Positions 16,578-26,438 of a stretch of DNA of 64,000 nucleotides are shown here, piece by piece. Under the pieces are notes generated by a model that was not told the origin of the DNA, did not search any database, and saw only the letters and a list, made by a program, of their open reading frames with translations. Positions within the stretch are counted from its first letter, which is position 1; every line of letters starts with the position of its first letter. The translations under genes and the position numbers were made by a program. The stretch comes from an uncultured Ruminococcus sp. (lineage in GTDB: Bacteria > Bacillota > Clostridia > Oscillospirales > Ruminococcaceae): positions 434,001 through 498,000 of the forward strand of contig CAKSAK010000001.1 in the NCBI GenBank assembly GCA_934435205.1. The letters are read 5' to 3'.

Positions 16578-17504
16578 TTAACTTAGTCCCGATAAAGAAC
16601 GCATTACCAGATCAACGTCTTGATTTTCAAGTTCCTGAATGATATGCAGATATGTTTTTTGTGTTGTCGTCATACTGGCGTGACCAAGCCTGCGAGCAAC
16701 ACTGGCAATAGACACTCCTGCGAACAGCAGCAGCGATGCGTGAGTATGTCTTAAACCGTGAATAGATATTTCAGACAGATTCAACCTTTTGCAATGACGG
16801 CTGAGTATATCATTTACAGTGGAGTTATAGACTTTGCCTTTTACGAATATTGGTTTGTCCTCAGGCAGCCCCTTTACCAATTCAGCAAATTGAATGACAG
16901 TTTGCCAATCTATTTGTATCTTTCTTACAGATGAATTGTTCTTTGTTGGAAGAAAACCGCTGTTGCCTTTATAGTCCCAGGTTTTGCTTATAGAAAGCAT
17001 TTGGTGGGAAAAATCAAAATCACGAGGCGTAAGTGCAAGTGCTTCAGAAAAGCGCATACCTGTTTTTGCTACCAAAAGAATAAACCAATCCCAGTTCACT
17101 CCGGACTTAAGATCAAGCGAAGTCAGCAGCGTGTGCAGTTCAAACTGATTAAGATACTTGATTTTCTTGACCGACGGCGTTTTACCTTTTATTATTGCTT
17201 TTCTCGTTGGATCACGCTCAATAAGCCCTTCATCAACCGCATCAAGTATCGCTCCTTTAAGCTGATGATGAAAGTCCATTGTTGTTTGTCTTTCGTGATA
17301 CCGAGCATAATCATTAAGCAGCTGCTGATAAGCAATTCTGTTTAGATCACGCAAAACAAGTTCAGGCACAAGCCTTTTCAGCCAGGATATTGTCATTTTG
17401 TACTTATCCAATGTAACCTTTCTAATTGCCCCTTCTTTATATACTGCGACCCACTTTTCATAGTAATCACAGAACAAGTCTGTATGTTTAACGTTATTTA
17501 ACAT
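16578..17504 (-). CDS. Tyrosine recombinase (phage-integrase family), probable hsdS invertase
   Basis: 308 residues. An N-terminal SAM-like DNA-binding domain (~1-110) precedes the catalytic domain with all active-site residues: Arg151 (TGMRFSE), Lys188, His249 and Arg252 (HGLRHTH), His275 (LGHAS) and Tyr285. Recombinases of this size next to type I R-M genes catalyse inversion or exchange of hsdS target-recognition cassettes. The gene lies between inverted copies of the hsdS crossover sequence and beside a silent cassette, which supports that job over phage or ICE integration. ATG at 17504 lies behind GGAGGTAATG. Confidence 0.88.
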   Translation of the reverse strand: MLNNVKHTDLFCDYYEKWVAVYKEGAIRKVTLDKYKMTISWLKRLVPELVLRDLNRIAYQQLLNDYARYHERQTTMDFHHQLKGAILDAVDEGLIERDPTRKAIIKGKTPSVKKIKYLNQFELHTLLTSLDLKSGVNWDWFILLVAKTGMRFSEALALTPRDFDFSHQMLSISKTWDYKGNSGFLPTKNNSSVRKIQIDWQTVIQFAELVKGLPEDKPIFVKGKVYNSTVNDILSRHCKRLNLSEISIHGLRHTHASLLLFAGVSIASVARRLGHASMTTTQKTYLHIIQELENQDVDLVMRSLSGLS

Positions 17505-17519
17505 TACATTACCTCCATT

Positions 17520-17971
17520 TCAACAAAACGGCTTACGCTGATGAAGGGTGATAAGGCGGTCGAGGTGAGTGAAAAACTGCCCGATTTTTCGTTGTTCAGT
17601 TAGTGACGGACTTTTTACATCGGTTGAATTTATATTGATTTTTGATAAACTTGGAACGCCTGTTGATTCATCTTTCTTTTTCCAGTCAATATTTTGGAAA
17701 ATTCCAAAAACAAAATTAATGTCATAAATATCTTTGGGAATGCAGTAAAATAGCGTATCTACTGTCCAAAATGGGGCTTTTAAAACATAAGGATTGTCAA
17801 TCGTTCCTTTACGACCAATTCCAACTGCGTCCTTTTTATATGAAAGAGCTTTATCGACACTAATCATATATCCACCTGTTCCATACACGGGAATATCGCC
17901 CTCGTTCAAATCTTTGTAATCCATTCCATTGCCAACAATAATTATATCCCCCAGCTCACGCTGTTCCCAAG
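17520..17971 (-). pseudogene. Silent hsdS target-recognition cassette, left copy
   Basis: Encodes one complete specificity half from the WEQREL boundary to LITLHQRK, without a gene start. Bases 17534-17971 are identical, in inverted orientation, to 25282-25719 (438 bp by my counting, identical translations). It lacks the second half and the first conserved region of HsdS, so it is inactive as a gene but usable as a recombination donor. It sits downstream of hsdR, in the same orientation as the intact hsdS. Confidence 0.85.
17528..17558 (-). repeat. hsdS crossover-site copy at the end of the left silent cassette
   Basis: Inverted counterpart of 16530-16560, overlapping the end of the 438-bp repeat. 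Confidence 0.7.
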
Positions 17972-17978
17972 GAAAAGT

Positions 17979-18012
17979 AAAAGAGCTAAGGAAAAAACCT
18001 TAACTCTTTTAT
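17979..18012 (-). terminator. Terminator of the hsdMSR operon
   Basis: Thirteen-base stem with one mismatch (AAAAGAGCTAAGG/CCTTAACTCTTTT) around a six-base loop, placed between the hsdR stop and the silent cassette. Confidence 0.7.
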
Positions 18013-18044
18013 AAAACGTATATTTAGAGGGCGTTAAATACCAT

Positions 18045-21000
18045 TTATCCCTCATCAGGATCAAAGCCACCTGTTAAAATAAATTTTCTGAGGATTTTAT
18101 CGACTTTCATATTTACTTTCGGCGGAATGATAGCTTTTCCCTCGATTTTTTCAAGAAAAGCTTTAGCAGCAGCTTTGTCTACTGACTGTTTCAGCTTATC
18201 AAATCTACCAAATTCATCAATATTAGCCTCTGTAAGATTTAACTGCATCATATTTTTAAGCAAATCTTCGTCCAATCCGAAAGCAACAGCGAAACTATGT
18301 ATCTGATCGTTTTTAGCCTTATACTGGTATTCTGTTATGTAGTCACGAAGTGTCTTTCCGTCTTCGACAACAACTTCTCCACGCTGAACATCGTGCAGAA
18401 AGATCTCAGCATACTTTTGCTCGTCTTGTGTAAGCGTAGCAAAGGACTTGTGCAGTTCATCAAGCGATGCTTGCAGCTGCTCCTCTGTAACATCAGCTTG
18501 ATGAAGATTTTTCAGATATTTTTCAAATCTGCTGTTCATATAAGCTGCATCTATCCTGCCTGTGTCAATTTCAGTAATATAACCGACAAGATCAAATGGA
18601 ACATCATCACCGTCTGAACCACCATTACCGTTTTCGTCGTCATTTCCGTTGGAGAGTTCTTTATAACGCTGTACCAATGCCATAAAATCGTTGCTGCCAA
18701 AGTCTAAGTTGATCGTTTCATTTAAGCCGGTTTCCTCATCATTAAATGTATAAGTTCCCTGCTCCCAATTAAAACCTTGCAGCTTAGCAGCATCAAGATG
18801 ATGATTGAATTCTTTGAAAAGCTGTGCAAATTTTGCTTTTTCTGTGTGATCATTAGGCAGCTTTGTGAAATCAGATACTCCCGAAGATTTAAAAACTTCT
18901 GAAATATCCATAAAGATCGTATTAAGCTTTTTGAGATTATACGGCAGTTTCTCGACAAACAGAATCGTAGGCTTGTCACCTGAATAAGTCTTTACCGCTT
19001 CATCAATATAAGCTTTCATTGTAAATGGTCTGCGGTAATATTTTATCACACCATAAGGCTTTTCATTGCTTTTGAAAAGTCGATTTGTTCTTGACATTGC
19101 TTGAATAAGATTTTCATACTGGAGTATCTTATCCATATATAGAGTGTTTACCCACTTTGAATCAAAGCCTGTAAGCATCTGATCAACTACAATAAGAAGA
19201 TCAAGCATTTTCTCAGGTGTGCGTGTAATAGTAGCATATTTCTCTTTATGGGCAAGTCTTAAAGACACATCTTTTTTGAAACTTGCGTGAGTAGGTATAG
19301 TAAAATCTTGTCCAAACATATTGTTGTAATCGTTGAGAATTTTTACAAGCCCGTCCTCTTTAAATAACGCTACAGGTTTGCCCTTGTAAGTATTTTTGTA
19401 TTCTCCGTCCTCGTTGCTGATATGAGGGTCAAAAAGGCAGGTCACTTTAAGGCTTGGCATTTTGTCTTTAAAAAGTCCGTAATACTCAATAGCCTCAGGG
19501 ATACTGCTTGTAGCAAAAATAGCGTGAAATTTCTTGTTTACACTGAGAATGCTCCAATTATCGCAAATATCGTTAACAACTGCATTCTGATGTTCAGGCT
19601 CTATATACTGTGAATTAGGAAGATAGTCTTCAACGCCCTTGACATACTTTCCGTCATCATTTTCGTATCCTGCCATTGGAACATCATTCATAAATTTATT
19701 GAAAATTTCTCGCTTCTTTTCATCAGCAAAAGCCTCCTCCACGGTGTTTGCTTTTGCCTCAGCGAGTGCGACCTGTTTGCGAACGTCGTTTTCTTTAAAA
19801 GTCTGTACCATTCTAGGGTCAAAGCCGAGAACATTTTTATCTCTGATTCCGTCCGCAAGTACATATCTATGAAGTTCTCCGCCAAATATCGTAGATGTCT
19901 GGCTCATTTTCTTCTGATTCTCCTCAAATATAGGTGTTCCGGTAAAGCCGAAGAATATAGCATTCGGGAACGTGCTTTTGATAGTTGAAAGCATTTCACC
20001 AAAAGTTGAGCGGTGACATTCATCAACAATAAAAACGATACGCTTTTTTCCTATTTCTTCAATATCGTGAGCGTTCAGACCGTTTTCATCATTCTTGATA
20101 TTGCTCATTTTCTGAATAGATGTCACTATCAGAGTATCAGCAGGTGCTGAGCTTTTTAGCTTTGTGATAAGAACATAAGTATTTTCCGTTTTCTGTACGC
20201 TTTCGCCGTCATCAGCAAAATTATTGTATTCAGTATATGACTGAGTTCCGAGTTCGATCCTATCAGTAAGAAAAACTACTTTATCTGCGTCCTTGGAGTT
20301 CGCAATAAGCTGAGCAGACTTAAAGCTCGTCATAGTTTTGCCTGAACCTGTTGTATGCCAAATGAATCCGCCACGTTGATTGCCCTCGCCCCATTTAGTT
20401 TTTGAAACCTTGTCAGAGATCGCACTTGCGGCGTAATACTGATAACTTCTCATAACTTTCAGAACACCGTCCGTATCATCAGCAACGGTGTAAAAACCGA
20501 TAAGCTGATGTGCCATAGGGATCGAGATAAGATTTGATGCAATACCTTTCCAATCATTTATGACCTCATTATTGAAGTCTGCCCAATGAAAATAATAATC
20601 GGGATTAAATGCGTCCCAACTGCCGGGGTTGGCATAGTACAGCGTTTCATCGGGTGTCATTGCAACAAATATCTGAACAAGGGAAAACAATCCTGAAAAA
20701 ACGCCCTCGTGAGAATACTTTTGAATTTGATTGCACGCCTCGCTTACAGGAACGCCGCTGCGTTTGAGTTCGATATGTATAACAGGCATACCATTTATCA
20801 AAAGCATTATATCCCCTCTGCGGTCATTCAATATCTTAGAAGACGCCTTGAATTTTGGCTGTCTTGCTATCTGATAACGGCTCTGACCTGCGGCGATCTC
20901 CTTGCGGTCGTATATCTTAAGTGAAACTTCTTTGCCAAAGTGAAGTTTATCATCAATATTATCACGAGTGATCGAGATAGTTTTGCCATTTATGAATTTA

Positions 21001-21239
21001 TTGAGCATAAGCGGAGTACGCAAAGTTTTTATCTGCTCCATTATCTGCTGCATTTCTCCGCTTGTCAGCGGACAGCCATTCAGACGATCAATGCTCTGAT
21101 TATTGTCAAAGAGAATATTTGCCCAATTCTGTATCAGATCTTCCTCGGTTGGATACATAATAACTTCCGAAGACCAGCCCTTGTTAAATAGAACTTTTAT
21201 CAAAGCATCTTCAAACTCTGCCTCTTTTTTGAAGATCAT
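18045..21239 (-). CDS. hsdR: Type I restriction endonuclease, R subunit
   Basis: 1064 residues. An N-terminal HSDR nuclease domain (~1-220, including a D...E-L-K-R element: VIHIELKR) leads into a superfamily-2 helicase/translocase. Walker A is TTGSGKT (Lys301), the DEAD-box variant is DECH (Asp406) and motif III lies in GFTGTP. A C-terminal region contacts M and S. With HsdM and HsdS it translocates DNA and cuts remote from unmodified sites. It is the last gene of the operon, 11 bases after hsdS. It looks intact. Confidence 0.95.
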   Translation of the reverse strand: MIFKKEAEFEDALIKVLFNKGWSSEVIMYPTEEDLIQNWANILFDNNQSIDRLNGCPLTSGEMQQIMEQIKTLRTPLMLNKFINGKTISITRDNIDDKLHFGKEVSLKIYDRKEIAAGQSRYQIARQPKFKASSKILNDRRGDIMLLINGMPVIHIELKRSGVPVSEACNQIQKYSHEGVFSGLFSLVQIFVAMTPDETLYYANPGSWDAFNPDYYFHWADFNNEVINDWKGIASNLISIPMAHQLIGFYTVADDTDGVLKVMRSYQYYAASAISDKVSKTKWGEGNQRGGFIWHTTGSGKTMTSFKSAQLIANSKDADKVVFLTDRIELGTQSYTEYNNFADDGESVQKTENTYVLITKLKSSAPADTLIVTSIQKMSNIKNDENGLNAHDIEEIGKKRIVFIVDECHRSTFGEMLSTIKSTFPNAIFFGFTGTPIFEENQKKMSQTSTIFGGELHRYVLADGIRDKNVLGFDPRMVQTFKENDVRKQVALAEAKANTVEEAFADEKKREIFNKFMNDVPMAGYENDDGKYVKGVEDYLPNSQYIEPEHQNAVVNDICDNWSILSVNKKFHAIFATSSIPEAIEYYGLFKDKMPSLKVTCLFDPHISNEDGEYKNTYKGKPVALFKEDGLVKILNDYNNMFGQDFTIPTHASFKKDVSLRLAHKEKYATITRTPEKMLDLLIVVDQMLTGFDSKWVNTLYMDKILQYENLIQAMSRTNRLFKSNEKPYGVIKYYRRPFTMKAYIDEAVKTYSGDKPTILFVEKLPYNLKKLNTIFMDISEVFKSSGVSDFTKLPNDHTEKAKFAQLFKEFNHHLDAAKLQGFNWEQGTYTFNDEETGLNETINLDFGSNDFMALVQRYKELSNGNDDENGNGGSDGDDVPFDLVGYITEIDTGRIDAAYMNSRFEKYLKNLHQADVTEEQLQASLDELHKSFATLTQDEQKYAEIFLHDVQRGEVVVEDGKTLRDYITEYQYKAKNDQIHSFAVAFGLDEDLLKNMMQLNLTEANIDEFGRFDKLKQSVDKAAAKAFLEKIEGKAIIPPKVNMKVDKILRKFILTGGFDPDEG

Positions 21240-21250
21240 ACAAATACCTC

Positions 21251-22516
21251 CTATACAAACATCTTTTCAAGGCACGCTTTTTTGATATTTTTAAGCTTTT
21301 CAAGCTTACGCTGATGAAGGGTGATAAGGCGGTCGAGGTTTGCAAAAAAAGAACCTATCATCTTTTGCTCTAATAAAGTCGGAACCATAATTCCAAAATT
21401 CTTAATGTCATTTAAACTTAAATGCGGAACAGCGGTTTCCGTCTTATTCATGCTTATATATGTTAGAAAATCACGTTGAATTGTTTGATACATGAAGTCA
21501 GAATCAGCAATCTCATTGTTTATTCTTGCTCTGGTTACACGTTGCACCAATAATGCTGGTAAGTGTTTTTTCTTGATTATACCGTAGCTTTTTCCTATTA
21601 AAGCTCCGTCCATTTGAATTATTATATCGTTTTCTTTCAGCAAATAACTTTCTAATCCTTTTGAAGAAGTCCATTTCACACAAATATCATTTGATAAATC
21701 AATATAACCTCTTTTTACATTCATTCCTCGGATTAAGTTTATACCTGTTTCAGAAAAACAATCACTTTCAAATGGGTAGCCAGTTATCAAATCATTCTCG
21801 TCCCCAAACTCACGCTGTTCCCAAGCGTCAGTAAAACCCTTAAAACGAATTTCAGGATATAGGCTGCCATTTTTCGGAAACATTTTTTCAAGCATAGCCT
21901 TTTTGACTTTGGTCAATTTGTCATACTTACGCTGATGAAGGGTGATAAGGTTGTCGAGTTCAGTGAAGAATGTGCCTATTTTTATTTTTTCATCTTCATT
22001 TACTGGCATTGATAATTCGATATTTTTCAATTCTGTTTCCGTCATTGTCGGAACTGCTCCGCCTATCTTCACTGAAGCTACCTGGCTTTGAACCTTATCC
22101 GTGGTTAATATCGTAGATAATATTTTCTCGTTTGAAATATTCGTCTTTATTACCACGACCTGCGGATTTACAGTTGAATCTTCATTAAAGCCCGTAACTA
22201 AGGCACTTTTACCTAATGTTGAACCTGTTTTTACAAAAAGAATATTGCCATTCTTAACCATAATTTCAGGTGACTCGTCATATTTTGCTCTTGTGATATA
22301 AGTGTTCTTAACATTCAATACAAGCTGATTATTTACAATGTTAGTAGGAGTGAAAGCTAATACCCCACCTTGTTCTTTTGGGATAATATCTTTTTCAGTA
22401 TAACCTCTAAATCCAATTCGTCCATTGATTTGACAAACATCTCCCAACTTATGCTGTTCCCAAGTATCAGTAAAACCCGAAAATCTTATCTGAGGTATGC
22501 CTTTTTCTTTAGTCAT
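21251..22516 (-). CDS. hsdS: Type I restriction-modification specificity subunit (intact copy)
   Basis: 421 residues with two target-recognition domains, each opening with (T/A)WEQ-x-x-x-G-D and closing with a helical conserved region containing LITLHQRK and (K)KAxLEKMF. The two halves together define a bipartite recognition sequence. The conserved repeats at 21305-21338 and 21926-21958 are the likely crossover points with silent cassettes. GGAGG eight bases before ATG 22516 fixes the start; it overlaps the end of hsdM by eight bases, implying translational coupling. Confidence 0.92.
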   Translation of the reverse strand: MTKEKGIPQIRFSGFTDTWEQHKLGDVCQINGRIGFRGYTEKDIIPKEQGGVLAFTPTNIVNNQLVLNVKNTYITRAKYDESPEIMVKNGNILFVKTGSTLGKSALVTGFNEDSTVNPQVVVIKTNISNEKILSTILTTDKVQSQVASVKIGGAVPTMTETELKNIELSMPVNEDEKIKIGTFFTELDNLITLHQRKYDKLTKVKKAMLEKMFPKNGSLYPEIRFKGFTDAWEQREFGDENDLITGYPFESDCFSETGINLIRGMNVKRGYIDLSNDICVKWTSSKGLESYLLKENDIIIQMDGALIGKSYGIIKKKHLPALLVQRVTRARINNEIADSDFMYQTIQRDFLTYISMNKTETAVPHLSLNDIKNFGIMVPTLLEQKMIGSFFANLDRLITLHQRKLEKLKNIKKACLEKMFV

Positions 22517-25097
22517 TTTGCACACCTCCAAGCAGTTTCTTGAACTCGCTAAGACCTTTCATATCAAATTCGTTTCCGCACAGATCGTCTATCATAGAGC
22601 AAAGCTCTTTTTCCGTTTCTGATATCTCAGTTTCAATATCAAAATATGTGGTATCATATTTTTTAGCAAGAGCCGTTATCTTAGAAACAAGACCGTTAAC
22701 GATCGTCGAAGGGATAGAATAAAGGTTATCAACAAGGCTCTTTATCCATTTTATCTCAAGAAGTGTTTTGACCTCCTCGTCAGAAAGCCCCTCGATAGTG
22801 GTTTTGGTTTTTGCGTGAAGTTCCGCAGTTTCGGTCTTTATCTGCGATTTCAAAGCCTTTTCTTCTTTAGAAAAAGCCTCGACCTTTGAAAGCTTTTCAA
22901 TAAGTGCAAGAGTTTCCTCTGACTTAGGTTCACTCTTCAAAGCCTTTATCTTTTTGGAAATTTCCTTGATGATAAATGCACTATTGTCCTCATTCAACTG
23001 TTCTTTGCAGGTTTCTTTTTCATCTTCCGTCATATCCTCAAGAATTTGCTCATACTCTGACGGGATCTCAGCCAGTCGGCGTTCCTTGGCTTTAAGAGCG
23101 TTATACTCATCGCACAATAGCGTTGTCTGAACAAGTTCAAAAGGAATAACGTGTCCTACCCAACCTTCTTGCGTTTCCTGTTCCTTGCCGTCTTTTTTCT
23201 TTATCACAATGTTCGGGTCAACCTTTCTGGTTGCCTCAAAGCCCTCTGTTTGGATTATTTCAAGGTCTACGGCTATTTTTCCCCATTCATCATCAAGAAG
23301 CTGATATGCCTCATACTTATCGACTAACTGAATGTCTGCAAGTCGTGCAAAGATATTCTCGCTTATTGCGGTTTCCTCTTTTGATACCTCAACAGTCTCA
23401 GCATTTTCAATAAGCTCTTTACGCAGATATTCTTCAAATCCATTAAATGCCTGCTTATATGCCTGTTCAAATTTTATTACATCATTGCTCTTGCAAATTG
23501 CTGATTTAATATCATCGCAGGCAAGTTGAAGATATGGTGTATCGCTCGTCTTGAATAGTTCAGCTCTTAAATTCGGAAAAGCGTTCCAATATTCTGCAAG
23601 GCTGTCAACTTCATTCACAGGGATACCGCCAAACATAGAGGCGTAAATATCCCAAGTCTCCGCATTTTCAGAAGAGTCAACATATCTTGGAATATTGAGA
23701 TTATAGTCATTTTGTCTTATCTCCTCACGAGAAACGACCTTTGAGAACTTCGGCACGCTTGTTCTTGAAGATACCGTATCAACAATACGTTTAATGTCGG
23801 ACGCTCTTAGCTTATTGTTCTTGCCGTCTTTCACAAATCCTTTGGAGGCATCTATAATAAGCACGTCGTTGTTATCACGCATTTGCTTCAGTATCATAAT
23901 AATTGTCGGTATACCAGTTCCAAAAAATATGTTTGCCGGAAGTCCGATAATGGTATCAATATGATTATTCTCAATAAGATTTTTTCTGATTGTGCCTTCC
24001 TCTCCGCCTCTGAACAGCACTCCGTGCGGAAGAACGATAGTCATAATACCCTCAGGACGAATATGATAAAGGTCGTGCAGCAAGAACGCATAATCGGCTT
24101 TACCCTTTGGAGCTAGACCAAACCTTGCATAACGAGGGTCTGCCTCTTTTCCTGACGGATCCCAAGGCTGTGAATAAGGAGGGTTTGAAACAACAGCATC
24201 TACATAAAGCGGCTCATAAGTTTCTGCAGGATTGCTGTCATCAAAATACGGCCAGTCCTCCTCTAATGTATCACCGCAGCGTGTAGTTATGTTTGACGGT
24301 TTGATTCCTCTCATAACAAGGTTCATACGAGTGAGATTGTATGTATTTTCCTTGAGTTCCTGTGCGTAATATTTGATATTATCAGAATTTGTAACATACT
24401 TTGAAACGCTCTTGCCAATGTTTATCAGCAGCGAACCGGAACCGCTTGTCGGGTCGTAGATCTTTATTTCGTCCTTGCCCTTGAGATGCTCGGCAACTAT
24501 TTCAGACATAAGCACAGACACTTCGTGAGGTGTATAAAACTCGCCTGCCTTTTTGCCCGCATTTGAGGCAAACTTTTCGATCAAATATTCATATACAAAG
24601 CCAAGAACATCATAGTCCTGTTTTCCGTCCATAGGAATATCTTTGATAAGCTGTAAAAGCCCGCTGATAGCCTTAGTTCTTGCACCAGAAGTATCTCCAA
24701 GCTTTGAAAGACCCGTTTCAAGAGTATCAAATACTTTATCAAAAACCTTTTTGTGAGTGTTTGAAATTAGTCTGCTAAATGCAGAAAGAGCGGTAGTAAC
24801 ATTGTCTACGCTAAAGTCCTTGCCCATATCGAGCCACGTTGAAAAAAGGTCATTATAGCCAATAAAATATCCAATATTCTTTTGAACGTACTCGACCGTT
24901 TCCTCATCTTCCTCGGTGACGGTTTTGAGCAATTCATCATCATACCCCTCGTCTTTCAAGAATTTTACTTCTTTATCGGACAGGTATTTATAAAAAATGA
25001 AACCTAAAATATAGTCTTTATATTCATTCGCCTCTATTTTTGAACGCATTTTATTAGCGGATTCCCAAATTTTATTTGCCAACTGTTGTTTGTTCAT
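22509..25097 (-). CDS. hsdM: Type I restriction-modification DNA methyltransferase (M subunit), long form
   Basis: N6-adenine methyltransferase. HsdM_N helical domain (~1-150), SAM-binding motif I DPTSGSGS, catalytic motif IV NPPY (Asn305) and a standard methyltransferase core to ~500. At 862 residues it is much longer than the usual ~500. The extra C-terminal ~350 residues are Glu/Lys-rich, probably coiled-coil, resembling the extended HsdM of some Firmicutes. It methylates hemimethylated targets and forms the core M2S1 complex. First gene of the operon, with a clear promoter upstream. Confidence 0.93.
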   Translation of the reverse strand: MNKQQLANKIWESANKMRSKIEANEYKDYILGFIFYKYLSDKEVKFLKDEGYDDELLKTVTEEDEETVEYVQKNIGYFIGYNDLFSTWLDMGKDFSVDNVTTALSAFSRLISNTHKKVFDKVFDTLETGLSKLGDTSGARTKAISGLLQLIKDIPMDGKQDYDVLGFVYEYLIEKFASNAGKKAGEFYTPHEVSVLMSEIVAEHLKGKDEIKIYDPTSGSGSLLINIGKSVSKYVTNSDNIKYYAQELKENTYNLTRMNLVMRGIKPSNITTRCGDTLEEDWPYFDDSNPAETYEPLYVDAVVSNPPYSQPWDPSGKEADPRYARFGLAPKGKADYAFLLHDLYHIRPEGIMTIVLPHGVLFRGGEEGTIRKNLIENNHIDTIIGLPANIFFGTGIPTIIMILKQMRDNNDVLIIDASKGFVKDGKNNKLRASDIKRIVDTVSSRTSVPKFSKVVSREEIRQNDYNLNIPRYVDSSENAETWDIYASMFGGIPVNEVDSLAEYWNAFPNLRAELFKTSDTPYLQLACDDIKSAICKSNDVIKFEQAYKQAFNGFEEYLRKELIENAETVEVSKEETAISENIFARLADIQLVDKYEAYQLLDDEWGKIAVDLEIIQTEGFEATRKVDPNIVIKKKDGKEQETQEGWVGHVIPFELVQTTLLCDEYNALKAKERRLAEIPSEYEQILEDMTEDEKETCKEQLNEDNSAFIIKEISKKIKALKSEPKSEETLALIEKLSKVEAFSKEEKALKSQIKTETAELHAKTKTTIEGLSDEEVKTLLEIKWIKSLVDNLYSIPSTIVNGLVSKITALAKKYDTTYFDIETEISETEKELCSMIDDLCGNEFDMKGLSEFKKLLGGVQND

Positions 25098-25171
25098 ATA
25101 TAACTTCTCCTAAATATTACTTGCTCGATTATGACTTACACTTGAAACCTGTGTAAACTCTCACAAGGAAT

Positions 25172-25200
25172 ATTATACTACAATTTGTACAAAATTTCAA
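25172..25200 (-). promoter_or_regulatory. Promoter of hsdMSR
   Basis: TTGAAA (25200-25195), 17 bases, TATAAT (25177-25172), about 75 bases before hsdM. It lies inside the 438-bp repeat boundaries, so it would invert together with the operon. Confidence 0.75.
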
Positions 25201-25281
25201 TACTACACAACTAAAAATCTAAAAATTATACAAGAATTTTGAAATATACACTATGTTAGTCTATATTCACTTTTAAACATA

Positions 25282-25724
25282 CTTGGGAACAGCGTGAGCT
25301 GGGGGATATAATTATTGTTGGCAATGGAATGGATTACAAAGATTTGAACGAGGGCGATATTCCCGTGTATGGAACAGGTGGATATATGATTAGTGTCGAT
25401 AAAGCTCTTTCATATAAAAAGGACGCAGTTGGAATTGGTCGTAAAGGAACGATTGACAATCCTTATGTTTTAAAAGCCCCATTTTGGACAGTAGATACGC
25501 TATTTTACTGCATTCCCAAAGATATTTATGACATTAATTTTGTTTTTGGAATTTTCCAAAATATTGACTGGAAAAAGAAAGATGAATCAACAGGCGTTCC
25601 AAGTTTATCAAAAATCAATATAAATTCAACCGATGTAAAAAGTCCGTCACTAACTGAACAACGAAAAATCGGGCAGTTTTTCACTCACCTCGACCGCCTT
25701 ATCACCCTTCATCAGCGTATGTAA
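25282..25724 (+). pseudogene. Silent hsdS target-recognition cassette, right copy (inverted)
   Basis: Mirror copy of the left cassette. 25282-25719 matches 17534-17971 inverted, and the frame ends at a TAA just after the repeat. It begins ...TWEQREL without an initiation codon. The two cassettes bracket the complete hsdMSR operon and its promoter. Bases 25725-25890 beyond it show no recognisable feature. Confidence 0.85.
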
Positions 25725-25890
25725 AAACCAACGTAAGTAAAGCCAATTATTACGCACCATTTCAGCGTAAGTTAAAAATAATATGACTATCACCTTACCT
25801 CAGCAACTCCTCAAGCCTGCACTCAGGGCAGTTAACGCACGCCAAAGTCAGTCAAAGTTTTCAAACAAATAATTACACCAAAGGTTTAAT

Positions 25891-26112
25891 TCAGCATCCG
25901 ACAGAAGTAAAATTTTAGAAAACCCTTGTTGCATAGTCTACAAAAATATGATATACTTAATTTGGAAACGGATAATATTCTGAAATGGAGATAGGAAGGG
26001 AGTGATTGTATGTTGCCGATATATATGGCATTGATCGATGATGAGGAAGATAAAAGCGATTTTGAAAATATAGTAAATAAATATGAACGAAAATTATATC
26101 GTGAAGCCTTTA
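25891..26112 (+). repeat. Duplicated sigma-factor promoter and 5' end, copy A
   Basis: 222 bases align without gaps to 32717-32938 with about half a dozen mismatches. The match covers the promoter (TTGCAT-17-TATACT), leader and first 34 codons of the sigma gene, then stops abruptly. Confidence 0.9.
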
Positions 26113-26123
26113 TGATGTTGTAA
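26010..26123 (+). pseudogene. Truncated ECF-type sigma factor gene
   Basis: The first 34 codons match the intact sigma factor at 32836. It then runs into foreign sequence and stops after 37 codons, keeping only part of region 2. It is a decayed left copy of the duplicated locus. Confidence 0.85.
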
Positions 26124-26275
26124 CAAAAACAGCTACAACTCGTTCAGCTCATGTAAGTGACAAGTTTTCATCTGCTGTTTCAGGCAGGAGATATCGTACA
26201 GAAGCTCACGTATATGTTTATAGCGGAAGCAAATATGAATATCTTGAAGCTAACAGTGCAACCATGATTTATTAA
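26114..26275 (+). pseudogene. C-terminal remnant of a small secreted protein
   Basis: An open frame (DVVTKTATTRSAHVSDK...EANSATMIY) without a start begins exactly where the sigma similarity ends. Its composition resembles the small secreted protein that follows, so a deletion probably joined the two genes. Confidence 0.5.
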
Positions 26276-26438
26276 GAAGACGTTGTTGATCAATTGGAAA
26301 GGACAGATGATTCCAATGCAGAGATAAAACATACAAAAACGCACAATGATATTTGTGCAAGCATACGAAAATGAAATCAGTTTGCAACAAAGCAGATTGT
26401 TTCAGACACTAGCATTAAAATGACGGAGTTTTTTTTAC

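Noticed and set aside
16578..17504. Recombinase as integrase of a mobile island at tRNA-Pro
   Set aside because: It is 12 kb from the tRNA and flanked by hsdS crossover sites, not by tRNA-derived repeats.
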